Below are positions 45,217 to 55,088 of a stretch of DNA of 64,000 bases, in pieces. This stretch comes from Paenibacillus sp. 1781tsa1 (GTDB lineage: Bacteria; Bacillota; Bacilli; Paenibacillales; Paenibacillaceae), in the NCBI RefSeq assembly GCF_024159265.1, contig NZ_JAMYWY010000001.1, positions 6,324,001-6,388,000 of the forward strand, given 5' to 3'. Below the pieces are notes generated by a model that did no database searches, was not told where the DNA came from, and saw only the letters and a list, made by a program, of their open reading frames with translations. Position 1 is the first letter of the stretch, and every line of letters starts with the position of its first letter. The position numbers and the translations under genes were made by a program.

Positions 45217-45504
45217 TTACGATTTGGCGGAAGCCAACACCTCACGTTTCTTGCCACTCGTTTTTTTGTATTTAATTTTGGTCGCTTCACCGCCCCGCAA
45301 ATGGCGGATTGACTTGTGATACTCCAAAATGTGTTTCACCTGGTCAGCAAGATCAGGGTTGATTTCCGGCAGACGCTCCGTCAGATCCTTATGCACAGTA
45401 CTCTTTGACACGCCGAATTCTTTGGCTATGGTACGGACCGTATTCCTCGTCTCAACAATGCAGCGACCAATTTTGATGGTCCGTTCCTTGATGTAATCGT
45501 GCAC
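45217..45504 (-). CDS. spoIIID: Sporulation transcriptional regulator SpoIIID
   Basis: 95 residues, GTG start 7 bases after GGGAGG. A DNA-binding protein of the mother cell acting with sigma-E and sigma-K. The helix-turn-helix is NTVRTIAKEFGVSKSTVHKDLTERLPEI (residues about 22-50), and a basic C-terminal tail (HLRGGEATKIKYKKTSGKKR) supports minor-groove contact. Near the 93 residues of the B. subtilis protein. Confidence 0.96.
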   Translation of the reverse strand: MHDYIKERTIKIGRCIVETRNTVRTIAKEFGVSKSTVHKDLTERLPEINPDLADQVKHILEYHKSIRHLRGGEATKIKYKKTSGKKREVLASAKS

Positions 45505-45539
45505 GCTCCCGCCTCCCTACTGTGTGGATAGTTTGGTAC

Positions 45540-45567
45540 ATTATATGAGGAGCATGCCTATATATTC
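45540..45567 (-). promoter_or_regulatory. Sigma-E-like promoter of spoIIID
   Basis: Minus strand GAATATA (45561-45567), 13-base spacer, CATATAAT (45540-45547), close to the mother-cell sigma-E consensus (ATA and CATACAAT-type). It lies 36 bases before the GTG. Confidence 0.5.
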
Positions 45568-45619
45568 GCGGTTTAGAGGTGTGACAAGCTTCGAAGGTCC
45601 CATTATTTTCTGAAAAGCA

Positions 45620-45650
45620 CAAAAAGAGCAGAGGTTCAACCCCTCTGCCC
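45620..45650 (-). terminator. Terminator of spoIIQ
   Basis: Minus strand stem GGGCAGAGGGG with CCTCTGCTC, then TTTTTG; about 26 bases past the spoIIQ stop. Confidence 0.85.
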
Positions 45651-45675
45651 ATCATGTTGCTGCGGTAAAAATCAT

Positions 45676-46416
45676 TTATTTTTCCGGAAGATATCCTTGC
45701 GGGTTAACCGGCTGTCCGTCTTCGTACACTTCAAAGTGAAGGTGGTTGCCAAGCGTTTTACCCAATTCATTGACACCAGCAGATGCAATCGCATCTCCCT
45801 GTTTCACTTCATCGTCTTGTTTCACTTTGACGTCTGCCAAGCTTTGGTATACCGTCTTCAGGTTATCGCTGTGTGTGATTTCCACAACTTGACCTGTGAG
45901 CGGATTTTGCTCAACCCGGGTAACTTTACCGGCAAGTGCTGCTTTGACTTCAAACGTTTTGTTATCCCCACGTGCCAGATCCACACCCGTGTTCGGGATG
46001 AATGTATCATTGTACTGCACCATTGCCGCTTCATGTTCCTCGGTTGAAGCTTCGCTATCATAGAAAGGTTTCACTACCGAAATTTCGGACGGTACCGCTA
46101 CCGGCCATACAAAATTCTCCGACTTTGCAACAACTTCCACACTTTCTTCTTCTCCGCCTGCTGCTGTTCCTTCTGTACCCGCCGATGCGCCTGTTTCTAC
46201 TACCCCGCTAGCAGAGTCCGGGTTCATAGCTTTGTCGCCTGTTCCCTGATAGACCCACACTAAGGTTAGTATAATGCCTGCTGCTGCGATGTAGGCTGCC
46301 GGGAAGACCCAGCGTTTGGACATTGCTCTTTTCCATGAAGAGGGCTGGCTAGCCGGTACTCCTTGAGTTGTTTTAGGAGTTTCTTCTTGGACTGTTTTTT
46401 TGTTTTGTTCATTCAT
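45676..46416 (-). CDS. spoIIQ: Forespore engulfment channel protein SpoIIQ (degenerate M23 peptidase)
   Basis: 246 residues from the ATG at 46416 (MNEQNKKTVQEETPK), behind GAGGTG. One membrane helix (residues about 37-56) then an extracytoplasmic LytM/M23-like domain. SpoIIQ in the forespore membrane joins SpoIIIAH across the engulfing septum. The usual first zinc His is replaced: NTGVD at 142-146 instead of HxGxD, while HLHFE (225-229) remains. B. subtilis SpoIIQ shows the same loss, so this is normal for the family and argues against peptidase activity. Its order between spoIID and spoIIID is conserved. Confidence 0.9.
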   Translation of the reverse strand: MNEQNKKTVQEETPKTTQGVPASQPSSWKRAMSKRWVFPAAYIAAAGIILTLVWVYQGTGDKAMNPDSASGVVETGASAGTEGTAAGGEEESVEVVAKSENFVWPVAVPSEISVVKPFYDSEASTEEHEAAMVQYNDTFIPNTGVDLARGDNKTFEVKAALAGKVTRVEQNPLTGQVVEITHSDNLKTVYQSLADVKVKQDDEVKQGDAIASAGVNELGKTLGNHLHFEVYEDGQPVNPQGYLPEK

Positions 46417-46428
46417 CTTGATCACCTC

Positions 46429-46463
46429 AGTAACAAGTGTTACCGGGTGCAACTCTTTTATAC
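46429..46463 (-). promoter_or_regulatory. Sigma-F-type promoter of spoIIQ with dyad
   Basis: Minus strand GTATA (46459-46463), 14-base spacer, GGTAACACT (46436-46444), matching the forespore sigma-F/G pattern (GYATA and GGnnAnAnT). A perfect dyad GTAACAAGTGTTAC (46429-46442) overlaps the -10. Confidence 0.6.
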
Positions 46464-46561
46464 ACGCGCGACTCTAATTATTTTCACGGAGGTTTCAAAG
46501 AGTGCTATATATGGAGTGTGTGCAGCTAGTTGGTGCGCCGCTTCGGGGCCAGAAAACCTTT

Positions 46562-46668
46562 CGACCGCTGGTTACTACCAGATTTCTTCTATCGCCTTCT
46601 ACAAAAGTGAAATCCGGTAGTAAAGGCAAGTTTACGCTTCCGATGCAGCTTTCTTTCAGAAAGCTTTT
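46562..46668. repeat. Dispersed palindromic repeat, copy E (diverged)
   Basis: Reads GACCGCTGGTTACTACCAGATTTC, then GAAATCCGGTAGTAAAGGCAAG, then CTTCCGATGCAGCTTTCTTTCAGAAAGC. The last part closely matches copy D at 63410-63438. The stem TTACTACCAGATTTC/GAAATCCGGTAGTAA is preserved though bases differ from other copies. Outside it, 46669-47063 shows nothing I can assign. Confidence 0.65.
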
Positions 46669-47063
46669 AACTTTGTTTCTACAGGTCTTTTCTGTCCCCT
46701 GCGCTCTCCATACACTAGCACTCTCCGCATATATAGCCGAATCTCGAAAGCTCCGGAATGGGTGTTGGTAGACTGGTCTGGATTGGCTGTAGAGACCAAT
46801 CCTTTTATGAAGTGCATTTATCGGTGAGAGCGAAATGATATAAGTTGTGACTGGATAATACAGATTTAAGATGCTCTAGGTTCGTTGAAGTGTGATGTGA
46901 GATTAGAGATTGGTGATACACTAATGACTGATGCTTCTAACATACTAATTTAGAAAAAAGCTGGATCTTGATTGGTCACAGTATAGTTTGAAATTCCTTT
47001 GTAGATTGGGGACATAAATCAAATTTGTAAGCTTATAACTTGGAAACTTGATTTCAACGTTCT

Positions 47064-47094
47064 GGTTTTGGTTTTGGTTTTGGTTTTGGTTTGG
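47064..47094. repeat. Hexanucleotide microsatellite GGTTTT
   Basis: About five consecutive GGTTTT units (the last GGTTTGG) in the 1.08-kb spoIIQ-spoIID gap. No surrounding gene is supported; copy number may vary between strains. Confidence 0.9.
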
Positions 47095-47166
47095 CTGCTT
47101 ATTACGAATAGCATGTAGTCAATGACAGCACCCTCAATTTTGCTAATGAATAGATATAAAATATTT

Positions 47167-47361
47167 CTAACGAACTCAGGCGGCCTTATTGGCGAGGAAA
47201 TCGCTGCTTAAGAATCCTAACGAACCGTAGACACCCTAAATACTCTTTTTGGCCCTATGATCGCTCCATTACCGTAGTATGTCGTGATATAACGTGTCTG
47301 AGATTCGTTAGAATTTCCATTCGTCCTGATATCCTCTGATAAGGCCTCTCAGATTCGTTAG
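47167..47361. repeat. Nested inverted repeat with CTAACGAA ends
   Basis: CTAACGAA occurs at 47167 and 47217, and its complement TTCGTTAG at 47304-47311 and 47354-47361. Outer arms also match further inward (GGCCTTAT at about 47182 with ATAAGGCC at about 47339), and the inner pair is flanked by GACACC / GTGTC-like sequence. The result is a 195-bp palindrome-within-palindrome with no coding content, MITE-like in size. Confidence 0.7.
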
Positions 47362-47498
47362 GGCACCAATGGGTTATGGGAAGCTTAGAACAGTTCCAAA
47401 CAAACTTAAACTGCTGTCCTTCACATACTTTTGCACACATTCTCACATATTCCTACCCATTCGAATTATTTCGCTTTATCCATCCGCATTCATCTCTC

Positions 47499-48839
47499 CT
47501 ACTTCGAGGCCAGCATCTTGGATGCCTGTCCGAATGAGATGCCAGTATAGTAGTGTTTGAGAATCTGGGTGGCCGTGTGTCCCTCCTGCGCCATGCCGTT
47601 TGCTCCCCACTGGCTCATGCCAACACCATGCCCGTATCCGTACGTTGTAATCTGGACCTCGTCACCTGTGGTCTTCCAACTGAACTGGCTGGATCTTAAT
47701 CCAAGCAGCTTGCGCACCTCGGGGCCGCTGAATGTTTCACCTGCGATCTGCATTTCCTTAATCCGATGACCTTTGGTTGTAGACAATACTTCCATCCACG
47801 TTCCACTCTTCTGGGTGGTAACCGGAATGGCATCCAGGTTCAGTTTCTGCAGAATTTCGTTACGCTTCATGGTAACGGTCTGCTTGTAGCCTGGCGCCAG
47901 GGTTTTGTCCCATGGACTGTCCACACTTTGCAGATACGGTACAGCGTTACCCCATACATCCTCCGCATTCTCGGTATACCCATTACTTGTGGAAAAAAAG
48001 GATGCGGTGATCGCCTTGCCCTGATATGTCATCACCGTATCTCGACTTTCGCGCACAGCCTGTTGCAGCTTCTCCCATTCCTTCGCCTTCCCTAGGCGAG
48101 TCCAATCCGCTTTTACCTGATCTGGCGGAATAAACACCTGATGGCTGACCGTATCCGTCACATCCGCCGCACCTGATGGAACACCGCTTGTATCACTAGC
48201 AGCAAGCCTTCGCACGATAAATGTGCGAGCTGCTATTGCCTGCGCCTTTAACGCCTCCAGCCTGAATTCCGCTGGCATCTCAGCAGCCACAACCCCGGTA
48301 ACATAGTCTTCCAGTGGCAGATTCATCATTGTGCCTGTGGCAGACAGGTATACGCGCACTTTAGGTTCAGGGTAGGTAACAGGAACTGCTGGCACAGGAG
48401 CTGGAGTTCTTGTACTGCTGGCATCTGTTGGAGCAGGGATCGGCTTGGGTGATTCGGTTGTCCGCGGCCATACCAGAATGACCGGAATCAGTAATGCCAT
48501 TGCCAATAAAGCAGATACGCCAGCTGCAGGTTGCCATCGTGTAGCGTTGCGTCCCCATCGGGGTTTTCGTCCGAATGTCCGCATTCGGCGACGCTTCACA
48601 CGGCGGAATTGGTCCAGCTCAATAACAGGTATATGAATATGCTCAGTTGCCTGCCGGTTCAGCTCATCTGTCGACATCCGTCCTGGGTTTGAACATTTTG
48701 CAGGCTGTGATGGAACAGTCCTCAGATTCAATGGGGTAGGCTTGTCTCTTTCCACTCCAGAAACGGTATTCTTCTCCGGCTCTTGCATACCTGGACGAGG
48801 GACAAGGGGTACCTTTACCTGTACACGAGCTTCTTTCAT
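47499..48839 (-). CDS. spoIID: Stage II sporulation protein D (SpoIID)
   Basis: 446 residues, ATG behind GGAGGG. A peptidoglycan lytic transglycosylase of the engulfment complex with SpoIIM and SpoIIP. A cytoplasmic N-terminus of about 105 residues (basic, proline-rich) is longer than in B. subtilis (343 residues in total). One membrane helix (AAGVSALLAMALLIPVILVWP, about 106-126) and the SpoIID domain follow: LEDYVTGVVAAEMPAEFRLEALKAQAIAARTF (family catalytic Glu in AAEMP), YTENAEDVWG, and TTYGYGHGVGMSQWGANGMAQEGHTATQILKHYY. Confidence 0.93.
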   Translation of the reverse strand: MKEARVQVKVPLVPRPGMQEPEKNTVSGVERDKPTPLNLRTVPSQPAKCSNPGRMSTDELNRQATEHIHIPVIELDQFRRVKRRRMRTFGRKPRWGRNATRWQPAAGVSALLAMALLIPVILVWPRTTESPKPIPAPTDASSTRTPAPVPAVPVTYPEPKVRVYLSATGTMMNLPLEDYVTGVVAAEMPAEFRLEALKAQAIAARTFIVRRLAASDTSGVPSGAADVTDTVSHQVFIPPDQVKADWTRLGKAKEWEKLQQAVRESRDTVMTYQGKAITASFFSTSNGYTENAEDVWGNAVPYLQSVDSPWDKTLAPGYKQTVTMKRNEILQKLNLDAIPVTTQKSGTWMEVLSTTKGHRIKEMQIAGETFSGPEVRKLLGLRSSQFSWKTTGDEVQITTYGYGHGVGMSQWGANGMAQEGHTATQILKHYYTGISFGQASKMLASK

Positions 48840-49308
48840 TCGACTATAACCCTCCGTTATCTATGGCCGGTCATGTGCCGGTCGTGTTGTTCAAATCCAT
48901 AGTTTAGGTTATGAGCTAGCTCGATCTGATAGAACCTGATTTAAGAGAAACGAGGCCCTTTTCCTTCCATTCACTCACCTGCTTTGTTTTGCCTTGCATC
49001 TCTTACAAATGCTGATCTGTCGCCCAAAATAGGTGTTTATGCGAAACCAAATCCCTAAAAAAGGCGCTCTTTCATTTTGTTCAGAATTGGTACAGAATAC
49101 GATGTTATGTTATATAAATTAAGACCAGCTATTAATAGAATCAGGTATCAAATTCCTTGTCATCTGCTTAAAAGTAAACACAAAAAAAGCCAAGCCAGAT
49201 GGCTTAGCTTTATCATTTTTTTACAATATACGTTCCATCGCATTCATAATCCACGCAAGCGTGTGATTCAAAATAGAGGGACCCTATTTTTATTTATTCA
49301 ATCCAATG
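48840..49308 (-). other. Intergenic region between murA and spoIID
   Basis: 469 bp. It contains the murA terminator (49182-49210) and, close to spoIID, the perfect 10-bp palindrome GAGCTAGCTC and an imperfect CCGG inverted repeat. A sigma-E promoter for spoIID is expected here but only a weak CATAACCT was seen. Confidence 0.4.
49182..49210 (-). terminator. Terminator of murA
   Basis: Minus strand stem AAGCTAAGCC/GGCTTGGCTT with an ATCT loop and a run of seven T, about 100 bases past the murA stop. Confidence 0.85.
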
Positions 49309-50658
49309 TTAAGCAAGAGTTGGTTGCACCTTAAACATCGGTACTTCTTTCTCCACTTTTTCACTAGGTGCTTTGGTTGCTTCCAGCTTAGGCTCATCAA
49401 CCGAGATTCGATAGATGTCAGCTCCAAGTCCGTTAAGCTTCTCAGCGAGATGTACATAGCCACGGTCGATGTGATGAACACCGCCCACTTCCGTTGTACC
49501 TTCAGCAACAAGACCTGCAATTATGAGTGCGGCACCCGCACGCAAATCGGTAGCCGTTACTTTGGCACCCTTCAGTTTGGCATTACCTGTGATGATGGAC
49601 GAACGTCCTTCAACTTTGATCTCCGCATTCATCAGTTGGAACTCATCCACATGCATGAATCGGTTTTCAAAAACAGTCTCTGTCACAACACTTGTTCCTT
49701 CAGATGCGAGCAAGAGTGCCATCATCTGGGATTGCATATCTGTCGGGAATCCTGGGTAAGGTAATGTTTTCACATCCACAGCCTTAAGAGGACGATCTGC
49801 GATTACACGCACGCCATTCTCATCCGGTTGGATGGTTACACCCATCTCTTCAAGCTTCGCGATAACGGAGCCTAAATGATCAGAGATTGCACCTTCAATG
49901 TACACGTCACCACCAGAGATTGCAGCAGCAGCCATATACGTACCCGCTTCTACCCGATCCGGAATAACGGTGTGTGTAACACCTGTCAGTTTCTCCACAC
50001 CTTCGATACGGATCACTCCAGTACCAGCACCACGTACGATGGCACCCATTCCGTTCAGGAAGTTGGCAAGATCCACAATCTCAGGTTCTTTCGCCGCATT
50101 CTCCAGAACAGTTACGCCCTCGGCCAATGTTGCAGCCATCATAATATTTTGAGTGGCACCTACGGAAGCCACATCCAGATAAATTTTCGCGCCACGCAAC
50201 CGTCCTTGGCTACGAGCTTCGATATAACCTTGGCCCAAGCTGATCTCTGCGCCCATGGCTTCAAAACCTTTCAAATGCTGATCAATAGGCCGTGTACCGA
50301 TGGCACATCCACCAGGAAGTGAGATTCTTGTATGACCCATTCGAGTCAACAAAGGCCCCATGACCAGGAAAGACGCCCGCATTTTACTTACCCATTCGTA
50401 CGGGGCTTCACAGGAAGTAAGCTTCTCCGCATTTACGGTAATCACTTCGTCCCGGTATGTAACTCCCGCTCCCAGCGATTCCAACACCTTGTTAATCGTC
50501 ATCACATCGTCTAGAGGAGGCGCGTCAATAATAACGCTTTGTCCTTCTTCCCCTAAGAGAGAGGCAGCGATGATCGGAAGAACAGAATTTTTAGCGCCGC
50601 TAACTTTGACACTTCCGGTCAACCTTTTGCCACCGCGGACGATAAATTTGCTCATCAT
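49309..50658 (-). CDS. murA: UDP-N-acetylglucosamine 1-carboxyvinyltransferase
   Basis: 449 residues. Transfers enolpyruvate from PEP to UDP-GlcNAc, the first committed step of peptidoglycan synthesis; the reactive Cys118 is in GGCAIGTRPIDQHLKGFEAMGAEI, the residue modified by fosfomycin. Opening motif GGKRLTGSVKVSGAKNSVLPIIAASLL and the Gly-rich end are normal. The C-terminal 25 residues (Glu/Lys/Pro rich) are a little longer than usual. Two adjacent ATG codons follow GGAGGG. Located after ywzB and before spoIID, as in B. subtilis murAA. Confidence 0.97.
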   Translation of the reverse strand: MMSKFIVRGGKRLTGSVKVSGAKNSVLPIIAASLLGEEGQSVIIDAPPLDDVMTINKVLESLGAGVTYRDEVITVNAEKLTSCEAPYEWVSKMRASFLVMGPLLTRMGHTRISLPGGCAIGTRPIDQHLKGFEAMGAEISLGQGYIEARSQGRLRGAKIYLDVASVGATQNIMMAATLAEGVTVLENAAKEPEIVDLANFLNGMGAIVRGAGTGVIRIEGVEKLTGVTHTVIPDRVEAGTYMAAAAISGGDVYIEGAISDHLGSVIAKLEEMGVTIQPDENGVRVIADRPLKAVDVKTLPYPGFPTDMQSQMMALLLASEGTSVVTETVFENRFMHVDEFQLMNAEIKVEGRSSIITGNAKLKGAKVTATDLRAGAALIIAGLVAEGTTEVGGVHHIDRGYVHLAEKLNGLGADIYRISVDEPKLEATKAPSEKVEKEVPMFKVQPTLA

Positions 50659-51177
50659 GGTTCCCTCCGCGCTTTTATTCCCTTTTCTTCATTCCGGAAT
50701 ACGTAAGCCCCACTGTGTGTAGAAAGGACTGTTGCTGTGTGTGGAATTTCGACATATTCTGGCATATTGCCACAGATGTCTGTTCAGAAAAGAATTGGTT
50801 TTTATAATCCATATCAATGATACCATGTGCCGTGCGTCTTGCTAATCAGCATGTAAAATTAGTGTCTTACAAGCCAGCAGAGCATCAGAACAGACAGAGT
50901 GGGATGGTTATTAGCCGGTATGAACCGGATATCCCGTTTATAACTACAAAATAAGTGAACAATTGTGAATTCCCTAACTTCCATCATAACATTGTTGAAT
51001 TGTACGATACAAGCATTTTTACATAAAACATCTCAAATTCATCCAATTTTACGTCACATTTTTTTCTTAATTTCTTTACCGACAACTCATACTCTAATTG
51101 TTAACACAATTAATCGATGTTATTCGACAATGAGCTCCTTCAAGGGCCTAACAGATGATTAACCAACCATCTCAACA
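50659..51177 (-). other. Intergenic region upstream of murA
   Basis: 519 bp, A+T-rich, holding the presumed murA promoter. B. subtilis has ywmB here between ywzB and murAA; I find no equivalent reading frame. An ATTGT-TAAC-ACAAT dyad and CCGGT/ACCGG are the only notable sequences, and no terminator for ywzB is obvious. Confidence 0.4.
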
Positions 51178-51435
51178 TTAAAACAAATTACGCAACATTT
51201 GAGTCCATGACAAGTAGTCAATGACAAAACCAGCAACGGCATGCCCCAGAATGATGGCGAGCAACAAATGTAACAGTCTTCCCTGAGCACCTCGTGGTTG
51301 TCTGATGATTAAATCCAGCTTGAGATTTTGCAAAGCCCACCAAGACAACGCAATACATAAAAGGGAGACGATGATTGAGACCAAGCCATTGGTGCTTAAC
51401 GCCTGATTCACCTGATTCGTCAGATCAGTATCCAT
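51178..51435 (-). CDS. ywzB: DUF1146 family small membrane protein YwzB
   Basis: 85 residues, ATG 7 bases after GGAGGT. Two predicted membrane helices (LVSIIVSLLCIALSWWALQNL and LLHLLLAIILGHAVAGFVIDYL) joined by a short basic loop with RQPRGAQG. The length, topology and location between atpC and murA match the DUF1146 (YwzB) family, whose role is unknown. Separated from both neighbours by long spacers, so independently transcribed. Confidence 0.85.
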   Translation of the reverse strand: MDTDLTNQVNQALSTNGLVSIIVSLLCIALSWWALQNLKLDLIIRQPRGAQGRLLHLLLAIILGHAVAGFVIDYLSWTQMLRNLF

Positions 51436-52043
51436 ATATTCTTTACCTCCACATTTGTTGCAGCGATCAGCATATCATATGCCCGACACCCATAACTTGT
51501 TAGTACACTGGAATGTCTTAAGCACAACATACTGAGCGTACTGTCAGATTTACTCCTGCCAGGCAGGAATCTCCTGATGCCCAAAGAGCGAGCAGCAACA
51601 ATCCGGCTGTGCAAGACTATGGAATCTACTACGCAGCTTCCTGCTTCTGCTGACTCTATGGAATATAGGCTCTTTCATCATACATTGTCAATTACATTGA
51701 TTTCCACTTCTCAAATATTTTAATTTTAAAATGCCGGGATTTTGTGACTAAAACGACATAAAAGAGCGCTATTTCGATATCGATTCTGTCATTTCCTCGG
51801 AAATAATTTTAATTTTCTCATGAAAAAAATGGTTCTCTTAGTGGTAAATACGCCCACTACTTTAGTCCTATATTCTATTCAAATCCTCATCATAGGTGAA
51901 TAATTTGCTTAAAATACTTCTGTTTACTGAAGGAATATGATGGGGTTTTGTGGTCAGCGATTTTGATATATTCGATAAAACAATTCTATCAGACAAACTC
52001 AAAAAAGCCCGGCAGACTAAGCCGCCGGGCTTCCAAGAATCGT
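51436..52043 (-). other. Intergenic region between atpC and ywzB
   Basis: 608 bp. Near atpC it holds the operon terminator (52001-52032). The remainder is A+T-rich with a short hairpin AGTGG/CCACT at about 51841-51861, and must carry the ywzB promoter. No gene was supported. Confidence 0.4.
52001..52032 (-). terminator. Terminator of the ATP synthase operon
   Basis: Minus strand stem AAGCCCGGC/GCCGGGCTT followed by a run of T, 12 bases past atpC. Confidence 0.93.
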
Positions 52044-52448
52044 TTATTTGCCAAAAACGTTAATCCGGTTAACCGCTTTTTGCAGCGCAATCTCTGCACG
52101 ACGGTGATCAAAGTGGTCCTGATTGCTTTGGCTTGCAAGCCGACGTTCTGCCCGCTCTTTCGCCGCACGCGCACGATCCACATCAATGTTTTCCGGGAAT
52201 TCAGCACTCTCTGCGAGTACAACAACCTTATCTTTACGTACTTCGATAAACCCGCCACCGATAGCAACTTGTTTATTTTCTTTTCCGTTACGAATATAGA
52301 TTGGTGAAATCTGCAAAGGTGTAACCATAGGAATATGACCAGGCAGAATGCCCAGTTCCCCTTCAATACCACGAGCCGTGATGCTATCCACTTGTTCTGA
52401 ATACACCAGACGCTCAGGTGTTACAATCTCCAACAAAAAGGTGCTCAA
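52044..52448 (-). CDS. atpC: ATP synthase epsilon subunit
   Basis: 134 residues from a TTG at 52448 (MSTFLLEIVTPERLVYSEQ). An ATG two codons earlier abuts AGGAGGG with no spacing, whereas the TTG is 7 bases from it, so TTG is preferred. N-terminal beta-barrel with GELGILPGHIPMVTPL and a C-terminal helical hairpin (DRARAAKERAERRLASQ, RRAEIALQKAVNRI). Central-stalk subunit of F1 that regulates hydrolysis. Last gene of the operon, 60 bases after atpD. Confidence 0.95.
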   Translation of the reverse strand: MSTFLLEIVTPERLVYSEQVDSITARGIEGELGILPGHIPMVTPLQISPIYIRNGKENKQVAIGGGFIEVRKDKVVVLAESAEFPENIDVDRARAAKERAERRLASQSNQDHFDHRRAEIALQKAVNRINVFGK

Positions 52449-52508
52449 TTCCATCCCTCCTGAAACTATCCGAAGGATAGCCCACATAAGGACAATCCTG
52501 GATTCAGA

Positions 52509-53912
<1,404 letters not shown>

Positions 53913-54007
53913 CTTAACGTTCCCCTCCTACAAGCCTGCTACTTTTGCAAAAATAATGTACCGTTCGTTTATCTTTGCTCTGCAAGCCTTCATTAATAAA
54001 AAAACGG

Positions 54008-54880
54008 TTAGCCTTGTGCTGCGTTGGCACCTGCCACAATTTCCGTAATCTCCTGCGTAATCGCCGCTTGGCGGGCACGGTTGTATGTCAATGACAAGTC
54101 ATTAATGAGTTTAGATGCATTTTTGGTTGCATTACCCATTGCCGTCATTTTCGCACCCAGCTCACTCGCCTTACCGTTCAGAAGTGCACCATAGATCAGT
54201 GTTTCCGCATAACGCGGAAGCAAAACTTCAAGTACAGCTTCAGCAGACGGCTCGTATTCGTAGCTTGCCGTTGGTCCTTCCGCAGCAGTTACCTCAGGTG
54301 TTTCCATTGGAAGAAGTTTTTCTACCGTAGGAATCTGGGTCAACGCATTCACAAAGCGGTTATAACAAATGTACAATTCATCAAATTCAGCCAGTTCAAA
54401 CCCATGAACAGCTTCGTGTGCAATGGATTTGATATCTGCAAATGAAGGCGAATCCGACAGATCCGTTGTTGTGGATGCCATCGCCATTTCACGACGTCTG
54501 AAGTAATCGCGTCCTTTACGTCCAATGACGAACAACTCGTAGTCATCCTGGGAGTTGTGGCGCTCTTTGAGCGTCTGATTAACCTGACGCAAAACGTTCG
54601 CATTGTACCCACCTGCAAGACCACGGTCCGATGTAATGATCAGGTAAGCTGTCTTTTTGACCGGACGGCTCTCCAGCATCGGATGCTGTATGCCTTGCGT
54701 GCTTGATGCAATACTAGCTACAACTTCTTTCAGTTTCTCCGAATAAGGACGGGCTGCTTCCGCTTTTTCCTGCGCTTTACGCAGTTTTGCAGCAGCTACC
54801 ATCTCCATTGCTTTGGTGATCTGCTTGGTGCTTTGTACGCTTTTAATTTGCCGCTTAATTTCGCGCATGCCTTTTGCCAT
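54008..54880 (-). CDS. atpG: ATP synthase gamma subunit
   Basis: 290 residues. Rotating central shaft of F1. N-terminal coiled-coil MREIKRQIKSVQSTKQITKAMEMVAAAKLRKAQEKAE and C-terminal coiled-coil MGNATKNASKLINDLSLTYNRARQAAITQEITEIVAGANA embrace a Rossmann-like middle (TSDRGLAGGYNANV). The ATG is preceded by GGTGG. A 208-base spacer with a tandem hairpin array precedes it. Confidence 0.97.
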   Translation of the reverse strand: MAKGMREIKRQIKSVQSTKQITKAMEMVAAAKLRKAQEKAEAARPYSEKLKEVVASIASSTQGIQHPMLESRPVKKTAYLIITSDRGLAGGYNANVLRQVNQTLKERHNSQDDYELFVIGRKGRDYFRRREMAMASTTTDLSDSPSFADIKSIAHEAVHGFELAEFDELYICYNRFVNALTQIPTVEKLLPMETPEVTAAEGPTASYEYEPSAEAVLEVLLPRYAETLIYGALLNGKASELGAKMTAMGNATKNASKLINDLSLTYNRARQAAITQEITEIVAGANAAQG

Positions 54881-54896
54881 GATTTCACCACCTTAA

Positions 54897-55031
54897 AGTT
54901 TTGACAAAGTCAAAACTACATCGTAAGCACAACCCTACTTTGGCAAAGCCAAAGTTACTTCGTAAGCATTCACTAGTTTTGACTCTGTCAAAACTACATC
55001 GTAAACACAACCCTGTTTTGACAGAGTCAAC
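54897..55031. repeat. Tandem hairpin array between atpA and atpG
   Basis: Four inverted repeats start at 54897, 54937, 54975 and 55015 (spacing 38-40), each about 17-21 bases: AGTTTTGAC/GTCAAAACT twice, ACTTTGGC/GCCAAAGT, and GTTTTGAC/GTC-AAC. Linkers resemble ACATCGTAAGCACAACCCT. The second hairpin differs from the first by paired changes that keep base pairing. Loops are AAA, AAA, TCT and AGA. The array lies in the atpA-atpG intercistronic gap. Confidence 0.85.
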
Positions 55032-55088
55032 GTATTACATGCAGACATGCGGAATCGGTTAGACAACTCCGCACCTGCAATCATTTAT

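Noticed and set aside
45676..46416. Active M23 endopeptidase
   Set aside because: First zinc-ligand His is replaced by Asn (NTGVD), as in known SpoIIQ, so it is called a degenerate structural protein.
54897..55031. Tandem array considered as a CRISPR
   Set aside because: Units of about 39 bp are themselves hairpins with similar linkers, with no unique spacers and no cas genes.
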